64,000 bases of DNA from Lentzea tibetensis. GTDB taxonomy: Bacteria; Actinomycetota; Actinomycetes; Mycobacteriales; Pseudonocardiaceae. Location of the stretch: contig NZ_VOBR01000035.1 of the NCBI RefSeq assembly GCF_007845675.1, forward strand, positions 1 to 64,000, in the 5' to 3' direction. The notes beneath the pieces are model-generated. The model did no database searches, was not told the DNA's origin, and saw nothing but the letters and a program-made list of their open reading frames with translations. A program made the translations under genes and the position numbers. Below are positions 1-8,633 of the stretch, one piece after another; the stretch's first letter is position 1, and every line of letters starts with the position of its first letter.

Positions 1-165
1 AGATAAACCTGGCACTCAACCACCAGCTTCTTCGACCTCTGCGATGCACGACACTTCCGGTTCTCGACCACTGCAACCCCTGCTCACAACCCAGGTGTTG
101 CAACGATCAATAGAACCCAAGAGGGGCAGCGCCCCAACCACTTAACCCACGAGCAGCACACAAAA

Positions 166-192
166 GGGCCCCGCCCAAAAAGGACGGGGCCC
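166..192. terminator. Rho-independent-type hairpin
   Basis: An 8-bp perfect inverted repeat (GGGCCCCG at 166-173, CGGGGCCC at 185-192) sits 10 bases past the stop of the secreted peptidase on the minus strand. A second small hairpin (GGGGC agc GCCCC, 123-135) follows. This is the natural terminator for that gene. Nothing else is recognisable in bases 1-120. Confidence 0.7.
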
Positions 193-202
193 AACCCAAC
201 GA

Positions 203-1129
203 TCAGCCAACCGGCGGAGCCATGTCGAACCAGTTGAACGTCTCCACCATCTGACGCGTGGACCCGACGTACCGCGGCCCAGTCAGCTCCCACCGCACAA
301 CGTTGGTGTACGTCCCAGGCTGCAGACTCTCGTCCTCAGGCGTGTCAGCGTCATCGGAAACCGGCGAGTACTGAGAGATGGTCTTCTTGGTCAACGTCAC
401 GTCGAGCGACTCGTAGTCGGACTGCGTGCTCAGGTACCCATCAGACCCGTGGTCACCAGCACGCCCTGGGTCGGCCAGCTTGAGCTGCACGGTGGAACCG
501 TTGAACGACCCCTTGGCGGCAACAACAGTCACGATGTGCCCACCACCACGCTGCAAACTTCCAGCCTGCGGCCCAGCCGAGTAGCGACCGTAAACCATCT
601 GCACAGGCCCGCGGTTGAGCTTCTTGGCCAACTCGCCGGAGAAGTCGGCGGTGTCCTTGGAGTTGATGTTGCCGACAGCGGTGGCCCACCCAGCATCACG
701 AGCAGGCTTGGTAGCGATGTTCCACGCGGTCTGCAGGTTGCTCATCTTGGTACCACCGTTGTACGACGAGTCCACCCCGATGCGCCAGATCGAGTTGGTG
801 ATGACGTTGTAGTCGGCCTGATCCATCGGGTCGAGGTTCTTGGTCTTGGTGGTCTGCCACCCGACCGGCGCGTTCTTCTCGTGCCCCCAGTAGTGGAGGA
901 CGTTGTAGAGCGACGCGGGCCCGCAGTAGGCGTTGCCGTTGTTCTCGAGACCCGCCCGGAACTGGTCGACGTCGCTGACGCCGCACTGCTTGACGTCGAA
1001 GGCGGGCCCGGTGACGTCGGTGAGCCGCACGCAGGGTGCCGGCTGGCCGACGATCGGGTCTGCGGACGCGATGCCCGGCAGAACGACGGTGGAGAGAGTG
1101 GCGGCGGCGATGATGGCCTTGCGGATCAT
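203..1129 (-). CDS. Secreted C39-like cysteine peptidase-fold protein
   Basis: A 308-residue exported protein. Residues 1-23 form a Sec signal peptide (MIRK, a hydrophobic core, then a GIASA-D cleavage site). The mature part shows the layout of C39-like peptidases: a cysteine in NAYCGPASLYNVLHYWG near residue 68, a histidine in GGGHIVTVV near residue 198, and an aspartate in KLADPGRAGDHG shortly after. Family knowledge says such a C-H-D order forms a papain-like active site; the substrate is not evident. The ATG is preceded by a clear purine-rich ribosome site (AGGGGAAG). It stands alone, with a hairpin terminator after its stop. No ABC transporter or bacteriocin precursor is adjacent, so a role in double-glycine leader processing is unlikely. 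Confidence 0.7.
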   Translation of the reverse strand: MIRKAIIAAATLSTVVLPGIASADPIVGQPAPCVRLTDVTGPAFDVKQCGVSDVDQFRAGLENNGNAYCGPASLYNVLHYWGHEKNAPVGWQTTKTKNLDPMDQADYNVITNSIWRIGVDSSYNGGTKMSNLQTAWNIATKPARDAGWATAVGNINSKDTADFSGELAKKLNRGPVQMVYGRYSAGPQAGSLQRGGGHIVTVVAAKGSFNGSTVQLKLADPGRAGDHGSDGYLSTQSDYESLDVTLTKKTISQYSPVSDDADTPEDESLQPGTYTNVVRWELTGPRYVGSTRQMVETFNWFDMAPPVG

Positions 1130-1266
1130 TTTCTTCCCCTACCTCGGTGAGTTCCTGTGGTAGGTAAAGGTTCTAGGAGCGGGACCCCCAAAGGCATGAG
1201 GGGACGACCCTCAAGAAAAAAGCCGAAAAGATGGGTGTATCAGGCCCACCCCCACGCGCATCTGCA

Positions 1267-4041
1267 TCAGGCGAGTACGCGAGCCAGGTCTCTCCGGCCG
1301 CTGATGCCGAGCTTGGTGTAGATGCGCCCGAGGTGATTCTCAACGGTCTTGGGCGTCACGAACAGCTCCTGCGCGATCTCCCTGTTGGCCCTGCCCAGCG
1401 CGGCCAGGTCCGCGACCCGGCGCTCGGACGCGGTCAGCGCCTCCGGCCCGGCGAACACCTGCCTGCGCGGCCGGTCACCCAGTGCCTCCAGCGCCTTGAC
1501 GGCACGCGTGCGCAGCACGGACGACCCGCACTCGGCCGCCAGCTTGATGCCCAGGTGCAACGGCTCCCGCGCGTCCGTGCGGCGCCGGGCCACCCGCAGC
1601 GCCTCCCCCAGGTCCACGAGCGACCTGGCCCGTTGCAGCCGTGCGGGCGACCGTTCCAGAGCGGACACGGAGTCCGTGAGCAGCGCGAGCCGCCGCGCGG
1701 GATCGGCGTGCGCGAGCAGTCGCAGCGCGACCCCCACCTCGGTCGCCGCACCCCACTTCCGCGCCACGACCAGCTGTTCCTCGGCGAGCGCCAGCGCGGT
1801 CGCCTCGTCGCCGAGCTGCAGCAACGCCCGCGCGGCCGGCTCGCGCCACGGGATCGTGGGCGGGTCGACGCCGACCGCGCGCATCTGGTCGCGCTGCAGG
1901 TAGGCCTCGGACAGCGCCAGCTGGGGGTTGCCCCGCGCGAGCGCGAGCAACGCGCGCGGCTCGTGCAGCCAGATGGTCGGCATCATCCGAAGCGACTGCT
2001 CGGCGTCGAACGCGGCCAGCGCGTCCGCCGCGCCGTCGAGATCGCCGCGTTCGAACGCCGCGTAGGCCGCGAAGTGCGTCGACGTCGCCCGCAAGGCGAC
2101 GACCTGCGGCACCGGTTCCTCGTCGCGGACCGCGGCGAGCGCGCCGTTGGCCTCGGCGTCCACGAAGGTCACGTCGCCGAGCCGCCACTTCAGGAACATG
2201 TCCGCGTTGGCCACCATCGCGTACTCGACCGGCGACCCGTGCGCCCGCACGCGCAGCCGTGCGCGGTCGATCTCCCGGCTCGCGTCCGCCACGCCGTCCG
2301 CGGACACGAGTGCCAGCAGCGCCACCAGCCACGCCACCATCGCGTCGGTGCTGCCAGTGGCGTCGTCGAAGTACGCGCCACCGGCCAGTGCGCGCACGGC
2401 CGTCGCGGCGACCTCGTCCGCGGGCCACACCTCGTAGCGGCCCATCTGCGCGAGCAGTCCGAGCAGCGTGCGCTCGTCCGGCGTGCCGCCGCTGAGCGCC
2501 GCGTACGAGGTCAGGTGGTCGGACGCGGCCTGGCGCTGGTCCGGCAGGAACGACCGGATCACGGCGAGCCGCGCCTCCAGGTGCAGCCTGCCGTCGCCGC
2601 CCGGCCGGGTCCGGATCGCGTCGGTCAGCTCGGCGATCGCCGCCAGCGGTCCGTCCACCACGGCCGTCGCCGACGCCGCGGCGGCGACCAACTCGGCATC
2701 GGGCAACCCGGCCGCGGCCGCCCTGAGCTGGCGCTGCGCCTCGGCCGCGTCACCGCACCTCAGCAGCGCCCGGCCCAGCTCGGCCCGCAGGCCCGCGTCG
2801 TCGGGAGCCTCGTCGATCGCGCGAGTCAGGTGGGCGACCGCCGTGGCGGCGTCACCGGCGGCCAGCAGCGCGGTGGCGGCCCTGCGCAGCACGCCCGCCG
2901 CGTCCGGCAGCGTGCCCTTCGGCGCCTGGACGAGGTGCGCGGCGACGCGGTCGACGGGTGCGTTCGCGGCCAGCAGTGACGTCGCCGCGCGGGCGTGCAG
3001 CGCGGCGCGGGCGACCGGTCCGAGGTCGGTCAGCACGGCCTCGCGCACGACCGGGTGCGCGAACACGAGGTGGTCATCGTCGCTGGTCAGCACGTTCGCG
3101 GCGGCCAGCGCCTCGACGGCACCGGACAGCTCGCTCGCGTCGAGCCCGGCCAGCTCACCCGCCAGCCACGGGTCGCTCCCCGTACCCAGCACCGCGGCCG
3201 CGCCGGCGAGCCGGACAGCCTCGGCGGACACGCGTCCGAGCGCCGCGCGGAACACCGTGCTCGGCCCGAGCCTGCCGACCCGTTCGGCGGTCGAGGCCTG
3301 GTCCAGTGGCAACGCCAGCGCGGCCAGCTCGTCGACGAGCACGCCGGCGAGGAACGGGTTGCCGCCGCTCGCCGCGTGCACGGCGGCGACGACCTCGGCG
3401 GCGGGCCTGCGGTCGCACATCAGCGCACCCAGTGCCTCGGTGCTCAGCGGGCGCGGTAGCAGCCGTTCCGCCTGCCGCGACACGCTCAGCTGCGCGAGCG
3501 GCCCGGTGTTCTCGGCGGGCGGCCTGGTCGCGACGACCAGCGCGATCGGCAGGTCGGCGATCCGCCGTGAGAGGTAGACGAGGAACTGCAGCGACGACAG
3601 GTCGGCCCAGTGCGCGTCGTCCACGGTGATCAGCAGCGGCCGGGTCGACGACAGGTCGACGGCCACCCACCACAGCGAGTGCAGGGTGCGGGCCAGCTCG
3701 GCCTCGCTCGGGTCCACGACCGCCTGGTCCAGCGCCTTCAGCGCGGCGCCGGACGGGCCTGCCAGGATCTTCTCCCTGATCTCGCCGCTGTAGCGCGACA
3801 CGGACCGCTCGACCATCTGCCGGACGACACCCCACGCCATCGCGCTCTCCAGCGCGTCACCGACGGCCTGGAGCCTGCCGAACCCGCGGGCTTTGGCCAG
3901 CTCACGGGTGGCGTGGACGAGGCGGGTCTTGCCGATGCCCGCGCGTCCCTCGATGAGGACGACACGACCCTCGCCGCGCGTCGCCGACTCCAGTGCCGCC
4001 TCGATCCGCCGGAGCTCGCTGTCCCGTTCGAGGGTGTTCAT
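1267..4041 (-). CDS. LAL-family LuxR transcriptional regulator with AAA ATPase domain
   Basis: A 924-residue regulator of the large ATP-binding LuxR (LAL/MalT-like) class. The N-terminus carries a Walker A motif (GRAGIGKTR, about residues 33-41) and a Walker B (LLITVDDAHWAD, about 140). The middle is a long Ala/Leu-rich helical region like the TPR-type sensor arm of the family. The last 60 residues form a LuxR helix-turn-helix (LTASERRVADLAALGRANRE, then TVENHLGRIYTKLGISGR). Length is typical for LALs (870-1100). It is transcribed away from the alpha/beta hydrolase gene at 4147, leaving about 105 bp of shared promoter region, so that gene or itself may be a target. LALs often control secondary metabolism or sugar use; the inducer cannot be told here. 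Confidence 0.9.
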   Translation of the reverse strand: MNTLERDSELRRIEAALESATRGEGRVVLIEGRAGIGKTRLVHATRELAKARGFGRLQAVGDALESAMAWGVVRQMVERSVSRYSGEIREKILAGPSGAALKALDQAVVDPSEAELARTLHSLWWVAVDLSSTRPLLITVDDAHWADLSSLQFLVYLSRRIADLPIALVVATRPPAENTGPLAQLSVSRQAERLLPRPLSTEALGALMCDRRPAAEVVAAVHAASGGNPFLAGVLVDELAALALPLDQASTAERVGRLGPSTVFRAALGRVSAEAVRLAGAAAVLGTGSDPWLAGELAGLDASELSGAVEALAAANVLTSDDDHLVFAHPVVREAVLTDLGPVARAALHARAATSLLAANAPVDRVAAHLVQAPKGTLPDAAGVLRRAATALLAAGDAATAVAHLTRAIDEAPDDAGLRAELGRALLRCGDAAEAQRQLRAAAAGLPDAELVAAAASATAVVDGPLAAIAELTDAIRTRPGGDGRLHLEARLAVIRSFLPDQRQAASDHLTSYAALSGGTPDERTLLGLLAQMGRYEVWPADEVAATAVRALAGGAYFDDATGSTDAMVAWLVALLALVSADGVADASREIDRARLRVRAHGSPVEYAMVANADMFLKWRLGDVTFVDAEANGALAAVRDEEPVPQVVALRATSTHFAAYAAFERGDLDGAADALAAFDAEQSLRMMPTIWLHEPRALLALARGNPQLALSEAYLQRDQMRAVGVDPPTIPWREPAARALLQLGDEATALALAEEQLVVARKWGAATEVGVALRLLAHADPARRLALLTDSVSALERSPARLQRARSLVDLGEALRVARRRTDAREPLHLGIKLAAECGSSVLRTRAVKALEALGDRPRRQVFAGPEALTASERRVADLAALGRANREIAQELFVTPKTVENHLGRIYTKLGISGRRDLARVLA

Positions 4042-4146
4042 CCGACGGATCTCTTGTGCACGGGCGCGATCGTAGCGGCCGTCTGTAGCAGGACCATTAC
4101 GAAACGTGGACCACGCCCGGACGTGGCGCCGGTAGGAATGTGGACC

Positions 4147-5193
4147 ATGTTGCGACTGCTTCTAGCGGTATCCCTGCTGGTGGCGGGCCTGGCCGGCACG
4201 GCGGCGGCCGACGAGGTCCGCACCGCCGAGTACGAGCTCACGCCCGGACTGCCCGCTGTGGTGCACCACCCTGCCGACATCAGCGGGGTTCACCCGCTCG
4301 TGGTGATCCTGCACGGCTACTACGCGACCTGCGCGGACCGGAACCCGAACGGCGAGCTGTACCGGTGGCCGTGCGCCGAGGGCATCGAGCCCATCCCGAG
4401 CTACCGCGGCTACGACTACCTCGGCGGCGACCTCGCGGCGAAGGGCTTCGTCGTCGTCTCGATCAACGCCAACCACATCAACGGCGGACAGCACGGCCCC
4501 GACGACTTCGCCGACCGCGCCGCCCTGATCAACGAGCACCTCGCCGCGTGGCAGCGGCTGTCCGCCTCGGGTGAAGGCCCGCTCGCGGGCGCGTTCGGCG
4601 AACTGCGGGGTCACGTCGACATGACCAGCGTCGGCGTGATGGGCCACTCCAAGGGTGGCCGGTCCGCCGCGCGGCACTCCGCGGACGGCTACCACGGCGA
4701 GTGGCCGCAGGGCGTGCGGGTGAAGGCGGTGATCGCGCTGGAGCCGATCCCCAGCGGCGGCGCCGACTCGGTGGTCTCGCAGATCCCGTTCATGACCGTG
4801 ATCGGCGCCTGCGACAAGGTCAGCAACCCGGCAGCGCGGCAGTACTTCGAGGACGCGGCGACGCGCAACACCGCGCCGCTGCACCTGCTGACCGTCCACG
4901 GCGCGAACCACACCTTCTTCAACACCCAGTGGTCGCCGTCGAGCGGCCAGGTCGACTCCGGGGACGACGCGGACCACGACGGCGTCGCGCCCGGCAACTG
5001 CCGCACGAACGACGCTTCGCACGCGGAGCAGAAGCAGCTGACCGAGGAGCAGCAGCGGATCGTCGGCGCCGGGTACCTGTCCGCGTTCTTCCAGCGCTAC
5101 CTGAAGGGCGAGACGCGGTTCGACCCGGTGCTGACCGGAGCGGACCACCCGTTCGAGCACATCACCGAGGTCGACGTGGAACACGACCAGTAG
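4147..5193 (+). CDS. Secreted alpha/beta hydrolase
   Basis: A 348-residue exported hydrolase with a signal peptide (MLRLLLAVSLLVAGLAGTAAA-D). The fold shows the oxyanion loop region (VVILHGYYA), the nucleophile elbow GHSKGG (Ser about residue 166), and a late histidine in HGANHTFFN. This is the chlorophyllase/dienelactone hydrolase-like type of secreted esterase; the substrate is unknown. A start at 4138 (MWT before the chosen Met) is possible, but the GGTAGG at 4131-4136 is better spaced for 4147. It is divergent from the LAL regulator and followed by a hairpin terminator. Confidence 0.8.
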   Translation: MLRLLLAVSLLVAGLAGTAAADEVRTAEYELTPGLPAVVHHPADISGVHPLVVILHGYYATCADRNPNGELYRWPCAEGIEPIPSYRGYDYLGGDLAAKGFVVVSINANHINGGQHGPDDFADRAALINEHLAAWQRLSASGEGPLAGAFGELRGHVDMTSVGVMGHSKGGRSAARHSADGYHGEWPQGVRVKAVIALEPIPSGGADSVVSQIPFMTVIGACDKVSNPAARQYFEDAATRNTAPLHLLTVHGANHTFFNTQWSPSSGQVDSGDDADHDGVAPGNCRTNDASHAEQKQLTEEQQRIVGAGYLSAFFQRYLKGETRFDPVLTGADHPFEHITEVDVEHDQ

Positions 5194-5213
5194 ATTGGAG
5201 TCGCAAGCAACCT

Positions 5214-5237
5214 CCCCAGGGCGAACGCGTCCTGGGG
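5214..5237 (+). terminator. Hairpin terminator after the hydrolase gene
   Basis: CCCCAGG (5214-5220) and CCTGGGG (5231-5237) form a 7-bp perfect stem with a 10-base loop, followed by a T-rich stretch (ATTAGTTGTTGTT). It separates the hydrolase from the PIG-L gene. Confidence 0.75.
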
Positions 5238-5275
5238 ATTAGTTGTTGTTAGAGGGAAATCCTGGGGGGATTCTC

Positions 5276-7204
5276 ATGGCACACGTCAGTCGGCGTGCCG
5301 TGCTCGCGGCCGGTGTCACCGCCGCGGCGGCGACCGCCATCGGCGCAAATTCAGGTATCGCGTTCGCCGTGGGGGGCGGGGCGCAGAGCCTGCCCGGCGG
5401 CGGCAGTTTCGTGCAGATCGTCGCGCACACCGACGACGACCTCCTGTTCCTCAACCCGGACATCCAGCCGTCCATCCTCTCCGGACAGCCGGTGCGGACG
5501 ATCATCCTGGGCGCGGACGAGAACGAGGGCTGGGAGGACGGGGGCTGGTCGCGCGAGGACCTCGCCGCGAGCGTGCAGGAAGGCTCCCGCAGCGGGTACG
5601 CCGCGCTGGCCGGGAAGCCCAACAACTGGACCAGGGCCACCAAGACGGTCGCGACGATGGTCGTCGAGATCGACACCCTGGTCGGCCAGCCGAACGTGCA
5701 GCTGATCTACCTGAGCCTGCCGGACGGCGGTGACCCGCTGCACCGGGACGCGTTGAAGAACCTGTGGCTGGACGCCGGTTACGTGACCGACACGATCCTG
5801 CCGACGGACAGCCCGGTCGGGTTCGTCCAGCAGTACAACCAGAACGACCTGAACAACGTGCTCCTGGAGCTGTTGCAGGAGTACCAGCCGACGGTGATCC
5901 GCATCCAGGACCCGCACCCGAACGACGCGTTGCCCGGCCTGACCGATCCCGAGCACGAGGACCACGTCTACGCGGCGCTGTTCGCGCAGAAGGCGGTCAA
6001 GGCGTACGAGGGTCCGGACGGCCGGAAGTTCGCACTGCTCACCCGCTACCGCTGCTACAACACCGAGACGTCGCCGGAGAACGTGCCGGACGCGTTGCGC
6101 GGCACCAAGGCCGCCGGATACGCGGCCTACGCGGAGCACGACCCGATCACCGGTGACCGGTTCGACCGCAACGTGTCCCGCAACTACCAGCGCTGGCCGG
6201 TGGTCTCGCCGTGGGCGGCGACCGACGGCACGGGCGCGCTGCACGCGTTCATCGTCGCCGGCGACTCGGTGATGCACTGGCACCAGCCGGTGAACGGCGC
6301 GTGGGTCGGCCCGGTGAGCCTGACCGCGGGCACGTACGCGCCGGGCGTCGCGGTGGCGAAGCGCGGCGACGGCCTGCTCCAGATCGCCGTGCTGAGCCTG
6401 GAGACCGGCGCGATCATGACCGCCCGCCAGACCGGACCGGGCGCCGGTTTCGGCAGCTGGTCCAGCGTCGGCAACCCGGACGGCGCGGCCCCCGCGTACG
6501 GCACGCCGTGCTTCGGCGTGAACCACGGCGGCGAGCTGGAGCTGTTCGCGGTCAACCGCAACGACGAGCTCAGCAACGCGTGGGAGGAGAACGGCGGCTT
6601 CAGCGCGTGGACCGCGGCACCGGCCACCAACGGTGTCGTCATGTCCCCGCCGGTCGCGCTCACCGCGCCGAGCGGCCGGATGCACGTGTTCTGCGACGGC
6701 AACGGCAGCCTGCTGCACTGGCAGCAGGACCCGCAGGCGTCGATGGTGCTGAAGCCGGTGACGGCCGAGAGCACGCACGCGCCCGCGGTGACCGTGGACA
6801 ACGGCAAGGTCCGCGTCCTCACGCGTGAGCACGGTGACGGCGCGATCGGCACGCTGGCCGAGTCGACGCCGAACGGCACCTTCGGGGCGCTGGCGCACAT
6901 CGGTGGCCAGGGCGGTGTCGGCCCGGTGGCCGCGGCGGCGTCGGCAGGCGACAAGCCCGCCGTGTTCGCCTTCACCCGCAACGACGCCTACGGCATCAGC
7001 GTGGCGAAGAAGAAGGCCACCGGCTCGTTCGGCGCGTGGCAGGACCTGGGCGGCTACGCCGAGATCGCCCCGGCCGCGGTGCGCGACGCGATGGGCCTGG
7101 TGCGAGTGCTGGTCGTCGGCGGCGACGCGAAGCTGCACGAGCGCAAGCAGACCGCGTCCGGCCCGGACGGCCAGTTCGGTCCGTGGCAGCAAGCGGGCGA
7201 CTAG
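5276..7204 (+). CDS. Tat-exported PIG-L/LmbE-family deacetylase with beta-propeller domain
   Basis: A 642-residue protein that starts at the ATG behind a GGGGGG ribosome site. The N-terminus is a twin-arginine signal (VSRRAVLAAG, then an alanine-rich core). The mature enzyme opens with VQIVAHTDDDLLFLNPD (about residue 50), the zinc-binding AHxDDD motif of GlcNAc-PI de-N-acetylase/MshB-like deacetylases, and a later histidine pair (EHEDHVY) completes the likely metal site. From about residue 300 to the end there are repeated HWHQ/HVF-type blades with GxxxAP and W motifs, like the PLL lectin-type propellers. Inference: an extracellular deacetylase held on an amino-sugar glycan by its propeller. 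Its stop overlaps the stop of the convergent lysE-type gene within one CTAG. Confidence 0.85.
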   Translation: MAHVSRRAVLAAGVTAAAATAIGANSGIAFAVGGGAQSLPGGGSFVQIVAHTDDDLLFLNPDIQPSILSGQPVRTIILGADENEGWEDGGWSREDLAASVQEGSRSGYAALAGKPNNWTRATKTVATMVVEIDTLVGQPNVQLIYLSLPDGGDPLHRDALKNLWLDAGYVTDTILPTDSPVGFVQQYNQNDLNNVLLELLQEYQPTVIRIQDPHPNDALPGLTDPEHEDHVYAALFAQKAVKAYEGPDGRKFALLTRYRCYNTETSPENVPDALRGTKAAGYAAYAEHDPITGDRFDRNVSRNYQRWPVVSPWAATDGTGALHAFIVAGDSVMHWHQPVNGAWVGPVSLTAGTYAPGVAVAKRGDGLLQIAVLSLETGAIMTARQTGPGAGFGSWSSVGNPDGAAPAYGTPCFGVNHGGELELFAVNRNDELSNAWEENGGFSAWTAAPATNGVVMSPPVALTAPSGRMHVFCDGNGSLLHWQQDPQASMVLKPVTAESTHAPAVTVDNGKVRVLTREHGDGAIGTLAESTPNGTFGALAHIGGQGGVGPVAAAASAGDKPAVFAFTRNDAYGISVAKKKATGSFGAWQDLGGYAEIAPAAVRDAMGLVRVLVVGGDAKLHERKQTASGPDGQFGPWQQAGD

Positions 7205-7821
7205 TCCACGGCGAGCTTCACGCCGAGCCCGATGAGCACGGAGGCGGTGACCCGGTCGAGCCACAGCTTGACCTTGTCCCGCAGGAGGATCCTGCGCGCC
7301 CGGTCCGCGGTCCAGGCGACGGTCGGCAGCCACACGAGCCCGATGGCGAGGTGGATGCCGACCAGCAGGACTCCCCAGGCCGCCGGTTCGCCCGCGGGCA
7401 GGAACTGCGGCAGCAGGCTGATGTAGAACACGCCGGGCTTGGGGTTCAACAGGTTCGTCAGCAGACCCACGCGCAACGCGGAGCTGAACCGCACCTCGAC
7501 GCGCGGGGTCTCCTGCACCGGCTCGGGTTTGCGCGCCGCCCACAACGCGGACACGCCCAGGTACACCAGGTACGCGGCGCCGACGATGCGGACGATGTCG
7601 TAGGCGAGCTTCGACGTCGTCAGCAACGCGGTGAGCCCGACGAGCCCCGCGGTCGCCCACACCAGGCACCCCAGCGTGCTGCCCGCGACCACACCCAACG
7701 CGACCCGGCGGCCGCTGAGCAACGCGGTGCGCACGACGAGCAGCGTCTCCAGACCGGGCGTGACCACGGTCAGCAACGCGACGAGCGTGAAGCTCAGCAG
7801 AGCGGTAACCGACATGCGCAC
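7201..7821 (-). CDS. LysE/RhtB-family amino-acid exporter
   Basis: About 204-206 residues with six hydrophobic segments and the LysE-family N-terminal hallmark (VVTPGLETLLVVRTALLSGRR, Pro-Gly in the first helix pair). Family members export amino acids or small metabolites through the cytoplasmic membrane. The start is GTG at 7821 or, two codons later, ATG at 7815; the latter gives MSVTALLSF, the usual beginning of the family. Transcribed convergently with the deacetylase and sharing a CTAG stop overlap with it. The substrate cannot be read from the sequence. Confidence 0.88.
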   Translation of the reverse strand: MRMSVTALLSFTLVALLTVVTPGLETLLVVRTALLSGRRVALGVVAGSTLGCLVWATAGLVGLTALLTTSKLAYDIVRIVGAAYLVYLGVSALWAARKPEPVQETPRVEVRFSSALRVGLLTNLLNPKPGVFYISLLPQFLPAGEPAAWGVLLVGIHLAIGLVWLPTVAWTADRARRILLRDKVKLWLDRVTASVLIGLGVKLAVD

Positions 7822-7892
7822 ACCCTAAGATCGTGCACCTGGGGGTCGCACATGAATTCGAGCACAGTCCGCATCGGCACGCGCCGGCCGTC

Positions 7893-8633
7893 CTAGTCGC
7901 TGGTGCGGCGGCGGTACAGCCAGGTGGCGAGCGTGAAGGACGCGAGCAGCAGCCCGGACGCCCACACCAGCGCGACCCACCCCGTCGACCCGATCGGCGT
8001 TCCGGTCAGCAGGCCGCGCACGGTCTCGATGACCGGCGTGATCGGCTGGTGCTCGCTCACCCCGCGCAGGAACGCGGGCATCGTGTGGGTCGGCACGAAC
8101 GCGCTGCTCAGGTATGGCAGGAACAGCATGAAGAAGCTCAGCACGCTCGCCGACTCGACGGACTTGGCGACCACACCCGCCGCGGCGCCCAGCCACGACA
8201 GCGCGAGCACGTAGAGCAGCAGCAACCCCATCGCCAGCACCCAGTCCGCGACCGATGCCGACGGGCGGAACCCCATCGCCACCGCGGCGACGACCACGAT
8301 CGCGGTGGCCAGCGCGTTGCGCGTGACGCTCGCGGCCACGTGACCGGTCAGCACGGCGAAACCGCGAATGGGCAACGACCTGAGCCGGTCGATCATGCCC
8401 TTGCGCATGTCGTCGGCGACCGCCATCGAGGTGGACGTGGCGCCGTATCCGGTGCACAGCACGATGGTGCCGGGCACCACGTAGTTGATGTACGCGGTCC
8501 CGGTGTTGATGGCGCCGCCGAACACGTACACGTACAGCGCCATCATCATGAGCGGCAACAGGATCGACATGAGCAGCGTGTCCGGGTTGCGGCGGGTCAG
8601 CCGGACGCTGCGCCCGATCAACGTGAGCGTCAT
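7893..8633 (-). CDS. ABC-2 type permease of a drug exporter (DrrB-like)
   Basis: A 246-residue membrane subunit with six hydrophobic segments in the ABC2_membrane arrangement (NPDTLLMSILLPLMMMALY near the N-terminus, then GATSTSMAVADDMRKGMIDR, the conserved cytoplasmic loop). The ATG at 8633 is inside the stop of the ATPase gene (ATGA), so the two are translationally coupled and should form one exporter. The DrrAB type exports hydrophobic drugs such as anthracyclines; this substrate is unknown. Regulation is likely through the TetR protein encoded divergently. Confidence 0.9.
   Translation of the reverse strand: MTLTLIGRSVRLTRRNPDTLLMSILLPLMMMALYVYVFGGAINTGTAYINYVVPGTIVLCTGYGATSTSMAVADDMRKGMIDRLRSLPIRGFAVLTGHVAASVTRNALATAIVVVAAVAMGFRPSASVADWVLAMGLLLLYVLALSWLGAAAGVVAKSVESASVLSFFMLFLPYLSSAFVPTHTMPAFLRGVSEHQPITPVIETVRGLLTGTPIGSTGWVALVWASGLLLASFTLATWLYRRRTSD

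Noticed and set aside
203-1129. Bacteriocin-processing C39 transporter
   Set aside because: The protein is secreted, has no membrane or ATPase domain, and no precursor peptide is nearby.
1231-2979. Long open frame opposite the LAL regulator gene
   Set aside because: It is the antisense of a strongly coding gene, is rich in Arg/His/Gln as GC-rich shadows are, and has no domain or ribosome site.
5351-7669. 772-codon open frame opposite the PIG-L gene and running into the lysE-type gene
   Set aside because: Antisense shadow: composition dominated by Arg, Val and Ala, no recognisable motif, and both true genes have clear family motifs.
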